Source: Cribrihabitans marinus (GTDB lineage Bacteria > Pseudomonadota > Alphaproteobacteria > Rhodobacterales > Rhodobacteraceae). From it: a stretch of 64,000 bases of DNA. The DNA lies in contig NZ_FNYD01000001.1 in the NCBI RefSeq assembly GCF_900109035.1, positions 186,001 to 250,000 on the forward strand. The letters run 5' to 3'. Below the pieces are notes generated by a model. The model was not told where the DNA came from, ran no database searches, and was given only the letters and a program-made list of their open reading frames with translations. The stretch's first letter is position 1, and every line of letters begins with the position of its first letter. Position numbers and translations under genes: made by a program. Shown one piece after another: positions 34,652 to 43,992 of the stretch.

Positions 34652-34676
34652 GGGGCCGCGCGATCCGCACGGCCCC
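34652..34676 (-). terminator. Hairpin after the amino-acid binding-protein gene
   Basis: GGGGCCG (34652-34658) and CGGCCCC (34670-34676) pair, with an inner GCG/CGC stem. On the minus strand it is followed by CTCTTTC. Likely terminator or attenuator between binding protein and creatininase genes. Confidence 0.6.
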
Positions 34677-34695
34677 GCCTGCTGTGTCGATGGCC

Positions 34696-35466
34696 TCAGA
34701 GGCCCCAGTTGGCCTTCACCCCGTCAAAGAACCCCTGCGCCTGTTTCACCTTGACCCAGTTGTTGACGTAGTTGATCCACACCTGGTCATCCTGCGGCAG
34801 CAGCATGGCGATGGGCGACGGCGAGCGCGGCTCGGCCCCCTTGACCGGAACCACCGGGAATTTCTCCTGCAGCGTCACGCCCTCGATATTCGAGGTGATG
34901 AACACGTCGGCCCGGCCCGCCAGAACCTCCTGGAAGCCGCGCGCGGGCGCTTCGACCACCTTGATGTCGGCATCCGGAAACCACTCGCGCACCAGTTTCT
35001 CGAAGGTGGTCCCAAGGGTCGTGGCCACCTTCACCTCGGGCTTGTTGATCGAGGCGTAGCCGTCGAAACGGTCGGCCTTGTCCTCGGTGGTGAAGGGGAA
35101 GATCTCGACCGCGATGTAACTCTCGGAGAACCCCGCGACCTTCATCCGCGGCGGCGAGATCGAGGCCGATCCGGTGATGTGATACTTGCCCGCCACCACG
35201 CCGTTGACCAGCGTCTTCCAGTCGGTCGGCACATATTCCACCTCGACGCCCAGATCCTTGGCCAGCTCGTTCATCACGTCGATGTCGAACCCCTTGTAGC
35301 TGTTCGTCGCCGGATCGCGCAGGCTCATCGGGTTCCAGTCGCCGGTGGTGCCGACCTTCAGCACGCCGCCGTCCAGGATCTCGTTCAGCGCCGATTGCGC
35401 CGAGGCCGCGCCGCCGAGCACCAGCCCCGCCACCGCGATTGCGGCGGCCTTGAATATCTGTCTCAT
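34696..35466 (-). CDS. Polar amino-acid ABC transporter substrate-binding protein (family 3)
   Basis: This 256-residue periplasmic protein has a signal peptide (AIAVAGLVLGGAASAQS). It then shows the family-3 layout GVLKVGTTGDWNPMSLRDP, YKGFDIDVMNELAKDLGVE and GRADVFITS. It collects an amino acid or similar ligand. The matching ATPase and permease genes lie on the other strand, reading away from it, so the system is split across a 134-bp divergent promoter region. GGGAAA precedes the ATG. Confidence 0.92.
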   Translation of the reverse strand: MRQIFKAAAIAVAGLVLGGAASAQSALNEILDGGVLKVGTTGDWNPMSLRDPATNSYKGFDIDVMNELAKDLGVEVEYVPTDWKTLVNGVVAGKYHITGSASISPPRMKVAGFSESYIAVEIFPFTTEDKADRFDGYASINKPEVKVATTLGTTFEKLVREWFPDADIKVVEAPARGFQEVLAGRADVFITSNIEGVTLQEKFPVVPVKGAEPRSPSPIAMLLPQDDQVWINYVNNWVKVKQAQGFFDGVKANWGL

Positions 35467-35521
35467 AACGGTTTCCCTGTTGTTGTTTTCGTTTCGGTGT
35501 TTTTCGTCTTGCTGCGAATGC

Positions 35522-35560
35522 TGCTTGATTTAAGGCCCCACCGCCCCCTAGGCTCAAGCA
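35522..35560. promoter_or_regulatory. Inverted repeat between divergent ABC genes
   Basis: TGCTTGA (35522-35528) and TCAAGCA (35554-35560) are perfect 7-bp arms 25 bp apart, inside the shared promoter region. A divergently acting operator is plausible, with no direct evidence. Confidence 0.4.
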
Positions 35561-35600
35561 AAATCGTCACGGCCCCAGCGGCCAGCGCGGGGGAGCAGGC

Positions 35601-36341
<741 letters not shown>

Positions 36342-36352
36342 AAAGGCGCGCG

Positions 36353-37111
36353 ATGACCCGCTATCTCCCCTTCGCCGCCCTACTGCTGCTCGGGGGCTGT
36401 TCCAGTTCCTCGACCTGGGGCTGGTACGTGATCGACCCGACCACCGCCTCGGGCTGGATCAACATCAAGTTCCTGGTCTCGGGCATGGGCGACACGATCC
36501 TCATCTCGGTGATCGCCGCGGCCATCTCCATCGCGCTCGGCCTCATGGTCGCCCTGCCCGCCTTGTCCCACCGCCGCTGGCTGCGGATCGTCAACCGGGT
36601 CTATGTCGAGCTGATCCGCTCGATCCCGCTCCTGCCGATGCTGTTCTGGGTGTTCTACGGGCTGCCGATCATCTTTCGCTCGATGGGGCTGAACATCCCC
36701 ATCGACCCGTTCTGGGGCGCGATCATCACCCTGGCCCTGTCCGACAGCGCCTTTACCGCCGAGATCTACCGCGCCGGCATCCAGTCGATCCCCAAGGGCC
36801 AGCACGAGGCGTCCCAAACCATCGGCCTCAGCTATGCCCAGACCATGCGCTACGTGATCCTGCCACAGGCGATCCGCCGCATCCTGCCGCCCCTGGCCAA
36901 TCAGTTCATCTACATTGTCAAGATGAGCGCCTTCGCCAGCGTCATCGGCATGCAGGAGCTGACCCGGCGGGCCAACGAACTGGTCGTCACCGAATACCGC
37001 CCGCTCGAGATCTACTCGCTGCTGATCGTGGAGTACCTGGTGCTGGTCCTGATCATCAGCGCCGGCGTGCGCTGGCTGGAACGGCGCATGAGCGCGGATG
37101 AACGCATCTGA
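36353..37111 (+). CDS. Amino-acid ABC transporter permease with lipobox-like N terminus
   Basis: This 252-residue permease starts MTRYLPFAALLLLGGCSSSS, where LLLLGGC resembles a lipoprotein lipobox with Cys16. The normal HisMQ-type permease body follows: FLVSGMGDTILISV, ELIRSIPLLPMLFWVFYGLP and the EAA-like loop QTIGLSYAQTMRYVILPQAI. The ATG at 36353 fits the spacing after the ATPase gene; no later start restores a standard N terminus without losing the first helix. Whether the cysteine is lipidated is unknown. Confidence 0.9.
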   Translation: MTRYLPFAALLLLGGCSSSSTWGWYVIDPTTASGWINIKFLVSGMGDTILISVIAAAISIALGLMVALPALSHRRWLRIVNRVYVELIRSIPLLPMLFWVFYGLPIIFRSMGLNIPIDPFWGAIITLALSDSAFTAEIYRAGIQSIPKGQHEASQTIGLSYAQTMRYVILPQAIRRILPPLANQFIYIVKMSAFASVIGMQELTRRANELVVTEYRPLEIYSLLIVEYLVLVLIISAGVRWLERRMSADERI

Positions 37112-37123
37112 CAAGGAGCCGCA

Positions 37124-37465
37124 ATGGACTGGACCGAATTCATGACCGGCATCGAGGCCGACATCGCCACCTTCGCGCGGGAAGCGCCCGACACGATGAA
37201 GGGGTTCGGCACGATGGGCGCGGCGGCCAAGTCCAGCGGCGCGCTGGACGCGAAAACCAAGGAGATCATGGCGCTGGGCATCGCCATCGCCACGAGATGC
37301 GACAGCTGCATCGGCTTTCACATCCGCGCGCTGATCCGCCTGGGGACCACGCGCAAAGAACTGTGCGAGGCGCTGGCAATGGCCAGCTACATGGGCGGCG
37401 GGCCGTCGATCGCCTACAGCGCCAAGGCGTTGAAAGCGTTTGATACGTTCTCGTCCGCGGACTAG
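37124..37465 (+). CDS. Carboxymuconolactone decarboxylase family protein (AhpD-like)
   Basis: This 113-residue protein has the AhpD-like redox motif Cys59-x-x-Cys62 followed by His66 (RCDSCIGFHIRALIRLG), which supports peroxidase or reductase activity instead of lactone decarboxylation. It starts 12 bp after the permease. Its stop codon overlaps the convergent P450 stop at the palindrome CTAG. It may be read through from the ABC operon. Confidence 0.88.
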   Translation: MDWTEFMTGIEADIATFAREAPDTMKGFGTMGAAAKSSGALDAKTKEIMALGIAIATRCDSCIGFHIRALIRLGTTRKELCEALAMASYMGGGPSIAYSAKALKAFDTFSSAD

Positions 37466-38688
37466 CCCAGCACGGCGGGCAGCGCCGCGTAGCCGCGAAA
37501 CCGGATCCGCCCGCCGGACACCCGCCCCGGCAGCAGGCGGTAGCCGGGATAGCGGTTCAACAGCCGCCCGATCGCGATCCGCCCCTCCATCCGCGCCAGG
37601 GTCAGGCCGACGCAGACATGCGGCCCGCCGGCAAAGGCCAGGTGACGATTGGGCTTGCGCGCGATGTCGAAACGGTCGGGCGCCTCGAACACGGTCGGAT
37701 CGCGATTGGCCGCCCCGATGCACAGGTGCAGGTTGGTACCCGCCGGAATGCGCATCCCGTCCAGCTCGATCTCGGCGGTGGTCTCGCGGTTGCCGAACTG
37801 GTTGGGCGAGCGGAACCGCAACACCTCCTCGACCGCCGGCACGATCAACTCGGGATCCTGCAAGAGCCGCGCCCGCTGATCCGGATGATCCTCGAGCAGC
37901 GCCAGCCCGTTGCCGATCAGGTTCGTCGTCGTCTCGTGCCCGGCATTGAGGATGAAGATGCAGTTCTGCAGAAGTTCGGTCTCGCTCAGCTGCCCATCCG
38001 CCCCCTCGCCCCGGATCAGCCGGGTCAGCACATCGGTCTCCGGATCTCCGGGTTCGGCCCGGCGCCGCGCCACCAGGTCCTGCAGATAGGCCTTGAAGTC
38101 GCGAACCGCCGCGTGGCCGCGTTGCAGCTGTGCCTCGCTCAACACCGGCTCCAGCGCGCCCAGGATGGCCAGCGACCAGTCGCGCAGCGGCCCGCGTTCC
38201 GCCATCGGCACATCGAGCAGGTTGCCGATGATCTGGATCGGGATGGTCGAAGCGAAATCCTCGATCAGGTCGACCCGCTGGCGCCCCGCCATCGCGTCCA
38301 GCAAATGATCCACCGTCTCGATCAGCCCCGGCTCCATCCGCGCGATCGCCCGCGGCGTCAGCGCCGAGGTCATGATCTTGCGCACCCGCGTGTGCAGCGG
38401 CGGGTCGTTGAACACCAGCGAGGTGGTGTGATGCTCGAAGAGCGGCGAGCCGACCCCGAACTTGGGCCCGAACGCGGCGGTCTTGTCCGAGGAATAAAGC
38501 GTGGTGTCGCGATAGATCCGGTCCAGGTCGCCATGCCGGCTCAGCAGCACCGACCCGTCCGGCTGCGCCAGCACCGGCGCCTCGGCCAGCAGCGCGTCGT
38601 AGTATGGGAACGGATCGTCGAGAAACCCGTCCGGCGGGTTGGTCAGGTCGAAATCGCGGATGTCTCCGGCGCCGAGTGTTGTGGTCAT
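37462..38688 (-). CDS. Cytochrome P450
   Basis: The 408-residue soluble P450 has the I-helix motif AGHETTTN, the K-helix ExxR in EEVLRFRSP and the heme-binding FAGGPHVCVG with Cys359. The start at 38688 has AGGGAGG upstream. It hydroxylates or otherwise oxidises a small organic substrate with electrons from a ferredoxin; no ferredoxin or reductase gene lies nearby. It is divergent from the TfoX gene and convergent with the CMD gene. Confidence 0.94.
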   Translation of the reverse strand: MTTTLGAGDIRDFDLTNPPDGFLDDPFPYYDALLAEAPVLAQPDGSVLLSRHGDLDRIYRDTTLYSSDKTAAFGPKFGVGSPLFEHHTTSLVFNDPPLHTRVRKIMTSALTPRAIARMEPGLIETVDHLLDAMAGRQRVDLIEDFASTIPIQIIGNLLDVPMAERGPLRDWSLAILGALEPVLSEAQLQRGHAAVRDFKAYLQDLVARRRAEPGDPETDVLTRLIRGEGADGQLSETELLQNCIFILNAGHETTTNLIGNGLALLEDHPDQRARLLQDPELIVPAVEEVLRFRSPNQFGNRETTAEIELDGMRIPAGTNLHLCIGAANRDPTVFEAPDRFDIARKPNRHLAFAGGPHVCVGLTLARMEGRIAIGRLLNRYPGYRLLPGRVSGGRIRFRGYAALPAVLG

Positions 38689-38778
38689 TGTCGCCTCCCT
38701 GCCCCTGCCTAGAAAGAACTGCCCCGGCACACAAGTGGGCGCTTGTCGCAGCCATCGGCGAGCGGCTAGCATCACCCC

Positions 38779-39129
38779 ATGCCCGATCCCGTCTCCTCGA
38801 TCCGCAACCTCGGCCCTGCATACGAGGCGGCCTGCGCCCGCGCCGGCATTCACAGCGCCCGTGACCTGCGCGCGCTGGGGGCCGATGTCGCCTATGCCCG
38901 TCTGTTGGGGACCGGCATGAAACCCCATTTCATCGGCTATTACGTGCTGGTGATGGGGTTGCAGGGGCGGCCGTGGAACGATTGCAAGGGCAAGGAAAAG
39001 GCCGCGCTGCGCAAGCGTTTCGACGCCATCAATTCCGCAGCCACGCCCGCCACCACACATGGGCTGGCGGCCGAACTCGACGCGATAGGCGTGCGCGTCC
39101 GCCCCGATCAACTCACCCCGGACACCTGA
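38779..39129 (+). CDS. TfoX C-terminal domain protein
   Basis: The 116-residue protein matches the TfoX/Sxy C-terminal domain (SIRNLGPAYEAACARAGIHS, LRALGADVAYARLL). The Sxy N-terminal domain is absent. In gammaproteobacteria Sxy activates competence genes, but a stand-alone C-terminal domain need not do that. It stands alone on the plus strand. Confidence 0.82.
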   Translation: MPDPVSSIRNLGPAYEAACARAGIHSARDLRALGADVAYARLLGTGMKPHFIGYYVLVMGLQGRPWNDCKGKEKAALRKRFDAINSAATPATTHGLAAELDAIGVRVRPDQLTPDT

Positions 39130-39141
39130 TCCGATCCCCCA

Positions 39142-39206
39142 GCTTCCTCTCGCCCAAAATACCTTGGGGGGAGCCGCCGCAGGCGGCGTGGGGGGCAAAG
39201 CCCCCC
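39142..39206 (-). repeat. Hairpin-plus-tail intergenic repeat, copy 2
   Basis: On the minus strand GGGGGGC, loop TTT and GCCCCCC form a hairpin (39190-39206), a second small stem GCCGCC/GGCGGC follows, and the tail reads CCCCCCAAGGTATTTTGGGC then GAGGAAG. It resembles the copy at 12239-12288 in order: hairpin, C-run, GTATTT or AGTATTT, and a purine-rich GAAG end. Confidence 0.55.
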
Positions 39207-39241
39207 TGAACGCATCCAGCGCGCCGCAGGCGCTCAACAAG

Positions 39242-39270
39242 AAAAGGGCCGCGCCCGGCGGACGCGGCCC
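39242..39270 (-). terminator. ndk terminator
   Basis: GGGCCGCG (39246-39253) and CGCGGCCC (39263-39270) form an 8-bp stem. On the minus strand it is followed by TTTTCTTGTT, a good T-tract. It begins 25 bp after the ndk stop. Confidence 0.82.
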
Positions 39271-39294
39271 GAGACAGGCAACCGGCGCTCCGGC

Positions 39295-39717
39295 TCAGCC
39301 GACCAGTTCGGTTCCGGCGAAGAAATAGGCGATCTCGACCGCCGCGGTCTCGGGCGCGTCCGAGCCGTGCACGGAATTCTCGCCGACCGACTCGGCGAAC
39401 TCGGCGCGGATGGTGCCGGGGGCCGCGTCGGCGGGGTTGGTGGTGCCCATCACTTCGCGGTTCTTGGCAATGGCGTTCTCGCCTTCCAGCACCTGCACGA
39501 CGACCGGTTCCGAAGACATGAACTCGCACAGCTCGTCATAGAACGGGCGCTCGGCATGCACCTCGTAGAACTTGCCGGCCTGTGCCTTGGACATGTGGAT
39601 CCGCTTCTGCGCGATGATCCGCAGCCCGGCCTCCTCCAGCTTGGCGTTGATCTTGCCGGTCAGGTTGCGGCGGGTTGCGTCGGGCTTGATGATCGAGAAG
39701 GTACGTTCCAGTGCCAT
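39295..39717 (-). CDS. ndk: Nucleoside diphosphate kinase
   Basis: Ndk transfers the terminal phosphate of ATP to nucleoside diphosphates. The 140-residue product has the usual [15 protein letters not shown] start and the active-site His117 in [14 protein letters not shown] lies before the ATG. It is followed by a strong terminator and is transcribed alone. Confidence 0.97.
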   Translation of the reverse strand: MALERTFSIIKPDATRRNLTGKINAKLEEAGLRIIAQKRIHMSKAQAGKFYEVHAERPFYDELCEFMSSEPVVVQVLEGENAIAKNREVMGTTNPADAAPGTIRAEFAESVGENSVHGSDAPETAAVEIAYFFAGTELVG

Positions 39718-39913
39718 GCGGCTCTCCTAGGGTAAGGCCGGCGCAGCGCCCGGCGTCGTGAAAATCCGCGGTCCGATAGCATGGCTCATCCGCAGGATAA
39801 AGGGGATTTGCGCCCCTCCCGAACCGCCCGAAGCGCGGCGTTTACTTACACGACTTTTTTTGTCAGCTATTCGATGCCCGTACCGGGTGATTCTGAAAAC
39901 GAGGTATAACCAG

Positions 39914-40186
39914 ATGAAATGTCCTGCTCTTCTAACGGCGACGGTCATGGCGGCGCCCGCGCTTGCCGACACTCCGATGCCGCTGACCTACGAGGTTTTC
40001 GAGACCGCCGTCGCGCATGTCGACCTCCAGACCTGCCCGGCCGAACTGGCCCGGGACGAGGTCTTTTGCCGGGCAACGCTCAACCATGACGAAGTCCATG
40101 TCTTTGCCTTCAGCTTCGACGGAGACAGCCCGATGATCGGCTTTGCGACCTACCCGATGCCCGCCATTCCGGCCGGCGCGAACTGA
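39914..40186 (+). CDS. Small exported protein of unknown function
   Basis: The ATG at 39914 gives a 90-residue product with a signal peptide (MKCPALLTATVMAAPALADT). A domain containing two Cys residues follows (LQTCPAELARDEVFCRATLN), which may form a disulphide in the periplasm. AACGAGG precedes the start. The C terminus is Pro-rich. I do not recognise the family. It is divergent from ndk. Confidence 0.72.
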   Translation: MKCPALLTATVMAAPALADTPMPLTYEVFETAVAHVDLQTCPAELARDEVFCRATLNHDEVHVFAFSFDGDSPMIGFATYPMPAIPAGAN

Positions 40187-40244
40187 TCGGGCCGCGCCAG
40201 CCGTCGCCAGCCGGCCGATCCCGACAGTTGAAAACCCCGGCGTT

Positions 40245-40272
40245 TTGAACGCCACGCAACCGGTGCTACGCT
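40245..40272 (+). promoter_or_regulatory. Promoter for the DUF1906 gene
   Basis: TTGAAC (40245-40250), a 16-bp spacer and TACGCT (40267-40272) resemble a sigma-70 promoter. The predicted transcription start near 40279 lies after the first in-frame ATG at 40276 and so favours the ATG at 40300 or 40303 for translation. Confidence 0.5.
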
Positions 40273-40299
40273 GTCATGCAGATGTCCAGCATGGAGCAG

Positions 40300-41394
40300 A
40301 TGATGCCCGGACTCGACCGCAGACAATTTGCGATTGGCCTGACCAGCCTGCCGCTGGCCGCGACCCTGCCGCGCCCGGCATCGGCGCTGGGCGACAGCGG
40401 CATCCACGTGATCGACATGGGCAACGCGCCGTTCCTGGACCGCGAGGCGGCGCCCAGCGGCCTCGACGGCGCCGAGGCCTGCACACGGCCCAACAACGAT
40501 TTCCTGCAGACCCTGACCAATCTGGGCGTCGACACGGTGATCCGCTACTATTCCGACCGCAACAACGCCAATCTCAACTGCAAGAACGTCACCCGGCGCG
40601 AGCGCGCCATCCTGGCCGAGCACGGGCTGGCGCTGGCCATCGTCTACCAGTTCGAGGGGCGGCGGAAGAACCGCTATACCGGCGCGCAGGCGCAGGCCGA
40701 TGCCGAGTTCTGCCTGGCCCGCGCCCGGGTGATCGACCAGCCGCCCGGTTCCACGATCTATTTCGGGGTCGATTCCGATGCAGCCCTGAACAGCGACCAG
40801 GGTGTGCTGGACTATTTCCGCGCGGTGAACCGGATCTTCGGCGGGCGCTACTCCGTCGGCATCTATGCCGCTGGCGCGCGCTGCGACCTGATCCGCCGGG
40901 CCGGGCTGGCGCAGCGGTTCTGGGTGCCCGAGGCGCCGGCCTGGGCCGGTACGCGCGACTTCCTGAACAGCGGGCAATGGACGCTGTTCCAGAACAAGAC
41001 CGACATCAACAACAGCGCCTTGACCGGCGGGCTGGGCCAGGTCCTGCATATCGACACCGACATCCTCAACCCCGCCGCCGGCAACAGCATCGGCGCCTTC
41101 ACCGGGGACGGCGCGGAAAAGATCTATGATCCGGCCCGATTGCGCGCCGTGGCCGCCGCGCGGCACTGGGTCACGACCGACCGGCTGGAGGTGCATGCCG
41201 AACCGGGCGGCGAGGTGGTGGGCCATGCCTGCATCGCCCGGACCGTGCATGTCCTGTCGCAGGAGGGCGACTGGGCCTGGGTCGACCTGGACGAGGACGG
41301 GCTGCCTGACGGCTGGTGCCGGCGCGACGGGCTGGCGCCGCTGGACCGGATGCCGCGCTGGCGCCGCACGGATTGCAAGCTCATGGACATCTGA
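40300..41394 (+). CDS. Tat-exported DUF1906 (glycoside-hydrolase-like) protein
   Basis: The product has 364 residues from the ATG at 40300 (GGAG just upstream); an earlier ATG at 40276 is possible. A twin-arginine motif (DRRQFAIGL, Arg7-Arg8) precedes a hydrophobic stretch. The body matches the DUF1906 Rv2525c-like glycoside-hydrolase-like domain: GVDTVIRYYSDRNN, IYFGVDSDA, RYSVGIYAAG and QWTLFQNKTDIN. A C-terminal SH3-like part (about 280-345) follows. It probably acts on cell-wall glycan in the periplasm or outside, but catalytic residues are not certain. Confidence 0.86.
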   Translation: MMPGLDRRQFAIGLTSLPLAATLPRPASALGDSGIHVIDMGNAPFLDREAAPSGLDGAEACTRPNNDFLQTLTNLGVDTVIRYYSDRNNANLNCKNVTRRERAILAEHGLALAIVYQFEGRRKNRYTGAQAQADAEFCLARARVIDQPPGSTIYFGVDSDAALNSDQGVLDYFRAVNRIFGGRYSVGIYAAGARCDLIRRAGLAQRFWVPEAPAWAGTRDFLNSGQWTLFQNKTDINNSALTGGLGQVLHIDTDILNPAAGNSIGAFTGDGAEKIYDPARLRAVAAARHWVTTDRLEVHAEPGGEVVGHACIARTVHVLSQEGDWAWVDLDEDGLPDGWCRRDGLAPLDRMPRWRRTDCKLMDI

Positions 41395-41408
41395 GCCGCC
41401 CGACCCGC

Positions 41409-41469
41409 CCCGGGCCTGACCCGGGGCCTCACCGGGCGCCATGGCGCGAGGTCCCGGGTCAAGCCCGGG
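41409..41469. repeat. 61-bp imperfect palindrome
   Basis: The left arm (41409-41429) and the reverse complement of the right arm (41449-41469) match at 19 of 21 positions. The centre contains the perfect palindrome GCGCCATGGCGC (41436-41447). It lies between the DUF1906 and YceI genes and does not code. It looks like a REP-type intergenic element. Confidence 0.75.
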
Positions 41470-41516
41470 ACAGGGATCGCGCCGCACATCACCCGCACCC
41501 TTCAAGGAGCCTCTTC

Positions 41517-42113
41517 ATGACACGATGCCCAATACTTGCCGCCGGCGCCGCCGCGCAGGGCATCCCGGCCCAGGTCTTCACCCTCGACCCGGCCCATGGC
41601 AGCGTCACCTTCGGCGTCAGCCATCCGGGGCTCAGCCAGTTCACGGCCGGGTTCGACACGCTCTCGGCCACGCTCACGCTCGACCCCGACGATCCGGACG
41701 CGGCCGAACTCGAGGCCGAAATCCTGGTCTCGTCGCTGGACCTGCCGACACCGCCGCTGGGCCTTCGCGTGGCGCTCATGGCGCCGCTATGGTTCGACGC
41801 CGACGCCCATCCCACGATCACCTGCCGGTCGGACGCGATAACGCGGACCGGGGACGATGCGGCGCAAATTGAAGGCACGCTCACGATCAACGGCATCGAC
41901 CGGCCGGTTCGGCTGACCGTCACCTACAATGCCGGCTATCCCGCCGGGCTGTTCGAGCCGCATGCCCGCATCGGGTTCTCGGCCGAGACCGACACCAGGC
42001 GCTCCGAATTCGGCCTTACCGAGGGCATTCCCGGCGCCGGCTCGGAACTGGGCGTGGGCGACAGCGTGCGGATCCGCATCGAAGCCGAGTTCACCGGCAC
42101 CGCCGCCGATTGA
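41517..42113 (+). CDS. YceI-family protein
   Basis: The 198-residue protein has the lipocalin-like YceI fold: FTLDPAHGSVTFGVSHPGLS, ADAHPTITCRSDAI and GTLTINGIDRPVRLTVTYN. YceI proteins bind isoprenoid-type lipids in the periplasm. AAGGAG lies 7 bases before the ATG. The N terminus (MTRCPILAAGAAAQG) is short and only weakly signal-like, so export is not clear. Confidence 0.88.
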   Translation: MTRCPILAAGAAAQGIPAQVFTLDPAHGSVTFGVSHPGLSQFTAGFDTLSATLTLDPDDPDAAELEAEILVSSLDLPTPPLGLRVALMAPLWFDADAHPTITCRSDAITRTGDDAAQIEGTLTINGIDRPVRLTVTYNAGYPAGLFEPHARIGFSAETDTRRSEFGLTEGIPGAGSELGVGDSVRIRIEAEFTGTAAD

Positions 42114-42144
42114 CACTTCGGCGCCCCTGCGCCAAACCCCCGCC

Positions 42145-43992
42145 ATGCTCAGGATCGAAAGTATATCCTACGCGGTCGAGGGCCGCCCGCTGTTCGACGC
42201 GGCCAGCGCGACGATTCCCGCCGGCCACAAGGTCGGGCTGGTCGGGCGCAACGGCACCGGCAAGACGACGCTGTTCCGGCTGATCCGCGGCGAACTGGCG
42301 CTGGAGTCGGGCCATATCGCCCTGCCCTCGCGCGCCCGCATCGGCGGCGTCGCGCAAGAGGCGCCGGCCTCGCAGGACAGCCTGCTGGACACCGTGCTGG
42401 CCGCCGACACCGAGCGCGCCGCGCTGATGGAAGAGGCCGGCACCGCCGGAGATCCCGCCCGCATCGCCGAGATCCAGACCCGGCTGGCCGATATCGACGC
42501 CTGGTCGGCGGAGGCGCGCGCCGCCTCGATCCTCAAGGGGCTGGGCTTTGACGATGCCGAGCAGCAGCGCCCCTGCGCCGATTTCTCGGGCGGCTGGCGG
42601 ATGCGCGTGGCACTGGCCGCGGTGCTTTTCTCGCAGCCCGACCTGCTGCTGCTGGACGAGCCGACCAACTATCTCGACCTCGAAGGCGCGCTCTGGCTCG
42701 AGAACTACCTGGCGAAATACCCGCATACTGTCATCATCATCAGCCACGACCGCGGCCTGCTGAACCGGGCCGTCGGCGCGATCCTGCATCTGGAGGATCG
42801 CAAGCTGACCTTCTACCAGGGCCCCTATGACCAGTTCGCGCGGCAACGCACCGAACGGCTGGCCCAGGCCGAGGCGATGGCCAAGAAGCAGGAGGCCCGG
42901 CGCGCGCATCTGCAATCCTACGTGGACCGCTTCCGCTACAAGGCCGACAAGGCGCGCCAGGCGCAGTCGCGGCTCAAGGCGATTGCCCGGATGCAGCCGA
43001 TCTCGACCCCGCAGGAGGCCGCCCTGCGCGCCTTCACCTTCCCCGAACCCGAGGAACTGTCGCCACCCATCATCACGATGGAGGGCGGCGTGACCGGCTA
43101 TGGCGACAAGGCGGTTCTGCGCCGGCTGAACCTGCGCATCGACCAGGACGACCGCATCGCCCTGCTGGGCCGCAACGGCCAGGGCAAATCGACCCTGTCC
43201 AAGCTGCTGTCCGACCGCCTGCCGCTGATGGACGGCAAGACCGTGCGCTCGCGCAAGCTGCGCGTGGGGTATTTCGCCCAGCACCAGGTCGACGAGTTGC
43301 ATGTCGACGAAACCCCGATCGAGCATCTGCGCCGGCTGCGCCCGGACGAGCCGCCGGCCAAGCTGCGCGCGCGGCTGGGCGGGTTCGGCCTGACCGCGGC
43401 GCAGGCGGAAACAAAGGTCGGGCGGCTGTCGGGCGGGCAGAAGGCACGTCTGTCGCTGCTGATCGCCACGATCGACGCGCCGCACATGCTGATCCTCGAC
43501 GAGCCGACCAACCATCTGGACATCGAAAGCCGCGAGGCGCTGGTCGAGGCGCTGACCGACTATACCGGCGCGGTGATCCTGGTCAGCCATGACATGCACC
43601 TGCTGAGCCTGGTCGCCGACCGGCTGTGGCTGGTCTCGGACGGCACCGTCACGTCCTATGACGACGATCTGGACAGCTACCGGTCACTTCTGCTGGCCCG
43701 CGACAAGCCCGCGCCGAAGCCATCCGCGCCCAAACCGCGCCGGCCCGCCCGCGAGCGGCTGCAGGCCCTGCGCGCCGAGGTACGCAAATGCGAGGACCGT
43801 GTCAGCAAGCTGACCGAGATGCAGGACAAGCTGGCCGCCAAGCTGGCGGATCCGGCGCTCTATGACGACACGCAGAGCAGCGAGCTCGAGGTCTGGAACC
43901 GCAAATATGCCGAGGTGCGCACCGCGATGGACCGCGCCGAGGAGCTCTGGCTCAGGGCGCAGGAAAAACTGGAGGCCGCCGAGGCACGATGA
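42145..43992 (+). CDS. ABC-F family ATPase
   Basis: This 615-residue cytoplasmic protein has two ABC domains without membrane segments. Walker A GRNGTGKT is at 34-41 and GRNGQGKS in the second half, with signatures FSGGWRMR and LSGGQKAR. Both halves contain a DEPTNYLDLE- or DEPTNHLDIE-type Walker B. A charged linker and a C-terminal coiled coil (RERLQALRAEVRKCEDRVSK) follow. Members act on the ribosome. A direct resistance role cannot be claimed. Confidence 0.93.
   Translation: MLRIESISYAVEGRPLFDAASATIPAGHKVGLVGRNGTGKTTLFRLIRGELALESGHIALPSRARIGGVAQEAPASQDSLLDTVLAADTERAALMEEAGTAGDPARIAEIQTRLADIDAWSAEARAASILKGLGFDDAEQQRPCADFSGGWRMRVALAAVLFSQPDLLLLDEPTNYLDLEGALWLENYLAKYPHTVIIISHDRGLLNRAVGAILHLEDRKLTFYQGPYDQFARQRTERLAQAEAMAKKQEARRAHLQSYVDRFRYKADKARQAQSRLKAIARMQPISTPQEAALRAFTFPEPEELSPPIITMEGGVTGYGDKAVLRRLNLRIDQDDRIALLGRNGQGKSTLSKLLSDRLPLMDGKTVRSRKLRVGYFAQHQVDELHVDETPIEHLRRLRPDEPPAKLRARLGGFGLTAAQAETKVGRLSGGQKARLSLLIATIDAPHMLILDEPTNHLDIESREALVEALTDYTGAVILVSHDMHLLSLVADRLWLVSDGTVTSYDDDLDSYRSLLLARDKPAPKPSAPKPRRPARERLQALRAEVRKCEDRVSKLTEMQDKLAAKLADPALYDDTQSSELEVWNRKYAEVRTAMDRAEELWLRAQEKLEAAEAR

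Noticed and set aside
40276-40299. Earlier start for the DUF1906 protein
   Set aside because: The ATG at 40276 lies only 3 bp after a likely -10 element and before the expected transcription start; GGAG supports the ATG at 40300 or 40303.
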